In this document: in pieces, positions 13,781 through 16,754 of the stretch | Layout of the letters: every line of letters begins with the position of its first letter | Numbering within the stretch: position 1 is the stretch's first letter | Assembly (NCBI GenBank): GCA_045588795.1 | Contig: JAZNEY010000105.1 | Span: forward strand, 1-16,754 | From: UMGS1908 sp045588795 | Lineage (GTDB): Bacteria > Bacillota > Clostridia > Christensenellales > UBA1242 | Length of the DNA stretch: 16,754 nt | Direction of reading: 5' to 3' | Position numbers and translations under genes: made by a program | Notes under the pieces: generated by a model | What the model saw: only the letters and a program-made list of their open reading frames with translations | Told to the model about the DNA's origin: nothing | The model's database searches: none

Positions 13781-14338
13781 ATGAAGAATGTAGGTAATAA
13801 AATTAAAAATTGTATGCTGTGTGGGAACCTTTCAAAACTAACAGAGAACTCTATGCAATATGGAAAAACAAGTTTTATTATCATTGGCGAAAGCCCCGCA
13901 AAAGATGGTTGGATTGAAAGCAAAAAAGCATTTTATAACACTTCCGGAAAGTTGCAAGCCACTGGAAGAATTTTGGAAAAACTTTTAAACAACATTGGTC
14001 TTTCTATTCAAGACATTTATTTCACTGAGTGTTGCAAGTGTATAATAGAAGATAGGAAAAATCTTGAAAAATGCTCAATAAATTGTATGCCAATTTTAAT
14101 AGAACAACTAAATTTGATTCCCTGCAATACAATAGTTACAATGGGATTACACCCAACACAAGCACTTTTGAAAACCAAAATTAAAAGATTCAAAGATTAT
14201 GTCGGAAAAGAATTTGAAATAATCCTTGGAAATAAAACATATAAACTTATACCAATCTACCACCCAAGCCCGTTAAACCCAAAAGGATATAAAGATAACA
14301 TTGCAATTTTTGAAAAAATTAAAGAGAGTTCAACTTAA
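13781..14338 (+). CDS. Uracil-DNA glycosylase superfamily protein, family-4-like with Fe-S cysteines
   Basis: This superfamily excises uracil from DNA, opening base-excision repair. Numbered from ATG 13781 (185 residues), it has a Cys pair CMLC (11-14), the catalytic block IIGESPAKDGW (34-44; family-4 proteins usually read GEAPG), FYNTSGKLQATGRILEKLL (51-69), a Cys group TECCKC (82-87), CSINC (98-102) and the leucine-loop motif YHPSPLN (160-166). Cys at four separate places is the pattern that binds a 4Fe-4S cluster in family-4 enzymes; here there are extra Cys, so the exact ligands are unclear. The alternative ATG at 13760 overlaps the promoter; AGAGG lies eight bases before 13781. The gene is divergent from murA and convergent with the Fic gene. 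Activity on uracil is inferred from family; the GESPAKDGW variant leaves some doubt. Confidence 0.78.
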   Translation: MKNVGNKIKNCMLCGNLSKLTENSMQYGKTSFIIIGESPAKDGWIESKKAFYNTSGKLQATGRILEKLLNNIGLSIQDIYFTECCKCIIEDRKNLEKCSINCMPILIEQLNLIPCNTIVTMGLHPTQALLKTKIKRFKDYVGKEFEIILGNKTYKLIPIYHPSPLNPKGYKDNIAIFEKIKESST

Positions 14339-14353
14339 TTACTGAACTCTCTT
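14313..14353. terminator. Bidirectional terminator between udg and fic
   Basis: AAGAGAGTTCA (14322-14332) and TGAACTCTCTT (14343-14353) form an 11-bp perfect stem with a 10-base loop. The plus strand has only GTTCTTTTC after it. The minus strand has TTTAATTTTTT, so it is stronger for the Fic gene. It overlaps the last codons of the glycosylase gene. Confidence 0.82.
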
Positions 14354-14378
14354 GTTCTTTTCATTTATGATGTTGTTT

Positions 14379-15551
14379 TTAAAATAAACCATCTTCATCT
14401 TCTTCTGGAGATAAGTATTCTGGGCATAGTGTCATATTTGGTGTTGTCTTGGTTTTTGCCTCATTTAAATATCTTTGACCATAACTATTTAAAATTTTCT
14501 TTGCGACCTTGTCAGGTTTATCTTTCATTTGATGTTTTTTAAATAATTCTTTTGCAAATATGTATTTACGCTCCCCGACTCTTAACTTTTCCATAAACTC
14601 AAAAATTTCATCATCTGAGACATCTTTTTTCTGACTAATACCAAGCAATTGCTTAAATGCATTTCTTGTAACTTGATAATATTTTTCTCTCACATAATCC
14701 CCAAAACCCGGAAACTCCTCTGATGCAAGTTTTAAATTTGAAACATTTGCAAAATCTAGTGCGTGTAAATAATTTTGCTTATCCTCTGCTGGGACTGTAA
14801 CCATAGGTTGTCCGAGCGATAAAAGCAAATAGTTAGACAAAAGCCTTGCGGTTCTTCCGTTTCCATCTCTAAATGGGTGAATTTTTACGAACCTTGCATG
14901 GAATTCTGTAACCAATGCAACAGCATCAACCTTGCCCTCATTTATTTTATTGTTTACAAAGTTTATCAACTCGTCCATTTCAGTAACGACATTTTCACTT
15001 TTAGCAAACTCTAACGACTCCGCTCTTTTCCTAGCCCCATTTACATATTTATCAACTTGCACATTGACAGGTCTACCAAAGTAATCCCTAAACCTGTACT
15101 CTCCAATACCAACCTCACCAGTCCTATTTGTTTGAAGTGCCAGATTTACTTGTTGCACAAGTTCATGAGAAAGCACCTTGATTTTTTCTTTTTTCTTTAA
15201 TTTTTCTCTGTTTTTAGTGGCTTTGCTAACCATATGTATCAACGCAAGATAATGATCTGCAAGTCCGTGAATTAAAACCGTTTCTTTACTTATTGAATTT
15301 GTTGCTACAAGTTTTGGCCTGCCTTTATCTTGATATACAAAAACCTTTGTCCACTCATCTTTTAAAAATTCAAGAATAGTTTCTTTTGTAATATGTGTAA
15401 TACTTGGTGCATTTTCGACATCAACCCAATGAATATCAAATGAAAATTCTTCGGTTTCTTCACTATCCATAATCAGTTGAAAAGCCATTTCCGTTATAAG
15501 ACTTTCACCAGATAATTCAACTTCAGGCTCAAAATTATTTTCGTTTTCCAT
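14379..15551 (-). CDS. Fic-domain protein (probable AMP/NMP-transferase)
   Basis: Fic enzymes transfer AMP or another nucleotide-derived group to a protein hydroxyl. The 390-residue protein has a complete active-site motif HPFRDGNGRTAR (225-236). It also has the flap-region sequence TNRTGEVGIGEYRFRDYFG (141-159), the helix AVALVTEFHARFVKIHPF and the following LLSNYLLLSLGQP typical of Fic cores. The first 95 residues are acidic and unassigned; residues about 305-390 form a charged helical end with an acidic DED tail. I see no clear (S/T)xxxE(G/N) inhibitory motif at either side and no small antitoxin gene beside it. It carries its own strong promoter (TTGACA/TACAAT), GAGGA seven bases before the ATG and a terminator. 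It may be a housekeeping regulator or a solitary toxin-like enzyme; the target is unknown. Confidence 0.9.
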   Translation of the reverse strand: MENENNFEPEVELSGESLITEMAFQLIMDSEETEEFSFDIHWVDVENAPSITHITKETILEFLKDEWTKVFVYQDKGRPKLVATNSISKETVLIHGLADHYLALIHMVSKATKNREKLKKKEKIKVLSHELVQQVNLALQTNRTGEVGIGEYRFRDYFGRPVNVQVDKYVNGARKRAESLEFAKSENVVTEMDELINFVNNKINEGKVDAVALVTEFHARFVKIHPFRDGNGRTARLLSNYLLLSLGQPMVTVPAEDKQNYLHALDFANVSNLKLASEEFPGFGDYVREKYYQVTRNAFKQLLGISQKKDVSDDEIFEFMEKLRVGERKYIFAKELFKKHQMKDKPDKVAKKILNSYGQRYLNEAKTKTTPNMTLCPEYLSPEEDEDGLF

Positions 15552-15580
15552 TGTTTATTCCTCACACGTTTTGTAAATAA

Positions 15581-15610
15581 ATTGTATCACACCTTTAACC
15601 TTTTTGTCAA
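15581..15610 (-). promoter_or_regulatory. Sigma-A promoter of the Fic gene
   Basis: On the minus strand TTGACA (15605-15610) and TACAAT (15581-15586) are 18 bases apart, and the -10 is preceded by TG-n (extended). It lies in the trpS-fic gap. No terminator was seen after trpS in this gap, so fic may also be read through from trpS. Confidence 0.78.
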
Positions 15611-15659
15611 CACTCATCACAGAATGTATCTTATATATCCCTATCAATCTAAGGCTTTA

Positions 15660-16649
15660 TTATTTTAGTCCAAGTGCAGTTTCTGCCCTGAATAAAGTTT
15701 TACTTGCAACTTTTCTTGCTTTAATTGCTCCATCATTTGTTATCTTCTCAATTATATCTTCATCATAAAATTTCCTGTATTTATCTTGAATTTCTTGAAG
15801 TAAGTTCCCTACAACTTCTGCAACCTCTTTTTTAAATTCTCCATAACCTTTTCCTTTATATCTTTGCTCAATGCTTTCAAAACTCTCATTAGTTATTTTA
15901 GATAAAATACTCATTAAGTTTGAAATTCCTGGTTGATTTTCCTCATCAAAACGGACATTATTAAAGCTATCTGTTTTTGCCGACATTATTTTTTTCTTTG
16001 AAACCTCAATGTTATCCATAAGAAAAATCGTACCCTTATTATCACTACTATCTGACTTATTCATTTTTTCAAGAGGGTTTTGAAGATTGCATATCTTGCT
16101 ACCAACTGGAGCAACATAAACATCTGGCATAGCAAAAGTTTCTCCATATCTTTTATTAAATCTTTCAGCTAAATCACGAGTCAATTCAACATGTTGTTGC
16201 TGGTCTTTTCCAACAGGCACAATCGCAGTGTTATAAAGTAAAATGTCTGCAACCATTAATGTTGGGTAAACAAATAATCCGGTATCTACACCATCTTTAC
16301 CCTTATTTTGAGACTTGTATTTGTATTGTGTCATTCGAGACAGCTCCCCCATTTTTGTTTGAAACGTCATTATAAATCCAAGAGCTCCGTGTTCAAGTAC
16401 ATCACTTTGCTTAAATATAACAGTTTTTGATGGGTCAACACCACACGCCAAATACATTGTAATTGCATTGTTCACCGACTCTTTTAATGTTTTTGGCTCT
16501 ACATAACTTGTAATTGCGTGTAAATCTGCAATAAAAATATAACTTTCATATTTATCTTGCCTTTCTACAAAATTCTTAATTGCTCCTAAATAGTTCCCCA
16601 GTGTCAAATTTCCACTTGGCCTTACCCCTGTTAACATAACTTTTTTCAT
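15660..16649 (-). CDS. trpS: Tryptophanyl-tRNA synthetase
   Basis: TrpRS charges tRNA-Trp with tryptophan using ATP (class I, dimeric). Numbered from ATG 16649 (329 residues, normal length), it has the signature SGNLTLGNYLGAI (12-24; HIGH-equivalent TLGN), IADLHAIT (40-47), MGELSRMTQYKYKSQ, ADILLYNTAIVPVGKDQQQH (134-153) and EKMNKSD (194-200), in place of the usual KMSKSD. A longer frame to 16715 would begin with TTG in the loop of the leader hairpin and is not credible. AAGGAG is about 10 bases before 16649. A hairpin with a T-rich tail precedes the gene. No stop or frame defect is present. The family call is very secure. Confidence 0.96.
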   Translation of the reverse strand: MKKVMLTGVRPSGNLTLGNYLGAIKNFVERQDKYESYIFIADLHAITSYVEPKTLKESVNNAITMYLACGVDPSKTVIFKQSDVLEHGALGFIMTFQTKMGELSRMTQYKYKSQNKGKDGVDTGLFVYPTLMVADILLYNTAIVPVGKDQQQHVELTRDLAERFNKRYGETFAMPDVYVAPVGSKICNLQNPLEKMNKSDSSDNKGTIFLMDNIEVSKKKIMSAKTDSFNNVRFDEENQPGISNLMSILSKITNESFESIEQRYKGKGYGEFKKEVAEVVGNLLQEIQDKYRKFYDEDIIEKITNDGAIKARKVASKTLFRAETALGLK

Positions 16650-16681
16650 AAAACATAATCTCCTTAAAAATAAAATAATAA

Positions 16682-16721
16682 AACCCGTTGTATTTTGACA
16701 AACAAAACATACCAACGGGTT
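16682..16721 (-). terminator. Hairpin upstream of trpS (terminator or attenuator)
   Basis: AACCCGTTG (16713-16721) and CAACGGGTT (16682-16690) pair with a 22-base interior that itself can form an inner TTTTG/CAAAA stem. On the minus strand a T-rich tail follows, then the trpS Shine-Dalgarno. It may end an upstream gene outside the window or be a leader attenuator. The conserved T-box sequence is not seen in the 33 bases available upstream. Confidence 0.7.
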
Positions 16722-16754
16722 ATTAGACTTTATATATTAATACATTCAATCCAT

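Noticed and set aside
16713..16754. T-box riboswitch of trpS
   Set aside because: The conserved T-box sequence is absent upstream of the hairpin in the part that can be seen; the rest is outside the window.

Overview
The window is AT-rich DNA read with the standard bacterial code (TGA ends spoIIGA). It comes from an endospore-forming member of the Bacillota, most likely a Clostridia-type lineage. The evidence is a chromosomal core of sporulation and division genes: murA, divIB/ftsQ, ftsA, ftsZ, spoIIGA, sigE, sigG, a ylmC/ymxH-type PRC-barrel gene, nrdR and spoIIP. No insertion sequence, phage gene, CRISPR array, tRNA or rRNA was seen. I cannot name a genus.

Layout from low to high coordinates. 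At 1-749 is the 5' two-fifths or so of der (ribosome-assembly GTPase), minus strand, cut by the window edge, with its own sigma-A promoter. At 873-2814 is a two-gene unit, a DUF1614-type membrane protein followed by spoIIP, with overlapping ends and a terminator. At 2860-4867 is feoA-feoB, translationally coupled, whose Shine-Dalgarno lies in the stem of the hairpin that ends nrdR. nrdR (4919-5383) and a YlmC/YmxH-like protein (5439-5750) follow. sigG (5826-6602) is one of only two plus-strand genes. It has a good match to a forespore sigma-F promoter and converges, through a shared terminator, on a membrane-anchored XRE regulator with a C-terminal zinc ribbon (6660-7268). Then come sigE (7406-8101) and spoIIGA (8117-8893), followed by ftsZ, ftsA, divIB and murA (8946-13639), all minus strand. 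A divergent plus-strand family-4-like uracil-DNA glycosylase (13781-14338), a Fic-domain protein (14379-15551) and trpS (15660-16649) complete the window.

How the genes fit together. Reading the minus strand, the cell makes a peptidoglycan precursor (MurA), divisome parts (DivIB, FtsA, FtsZ), then the protease/sigma pair that starts mother-cell gene expression after polar division (SpoIIGA, pro-sigma-E). On the opposite strand is the late forespore sigma factor (SigG). SpoIIP, an engulfment peptidoglycan hydrolase, belongs to the same programme. Iron uptake (FeoAB), ribonucleotide reductase control (NrdR), DNA repair (UDG) and TrpRS are housekeeping.

I did not find an obviously new multi-gene system. 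The most interesting points are local: the inverted sigG with its own sigma-F-type promoter, the zinc-ribbon membrane regulator between sigE and sigG, the feoA ribosome-binding site buried in a terminator stem, the spoIIGA start inside the ftsZ terminator next to a Spo0A-like box, an FtsA without a C-terminal membrane helix, a SpoIIP with a second C-terminal membrane segment paired with DUF1614, and a Fic protein without a visible inhibitory motif or antitoxin.
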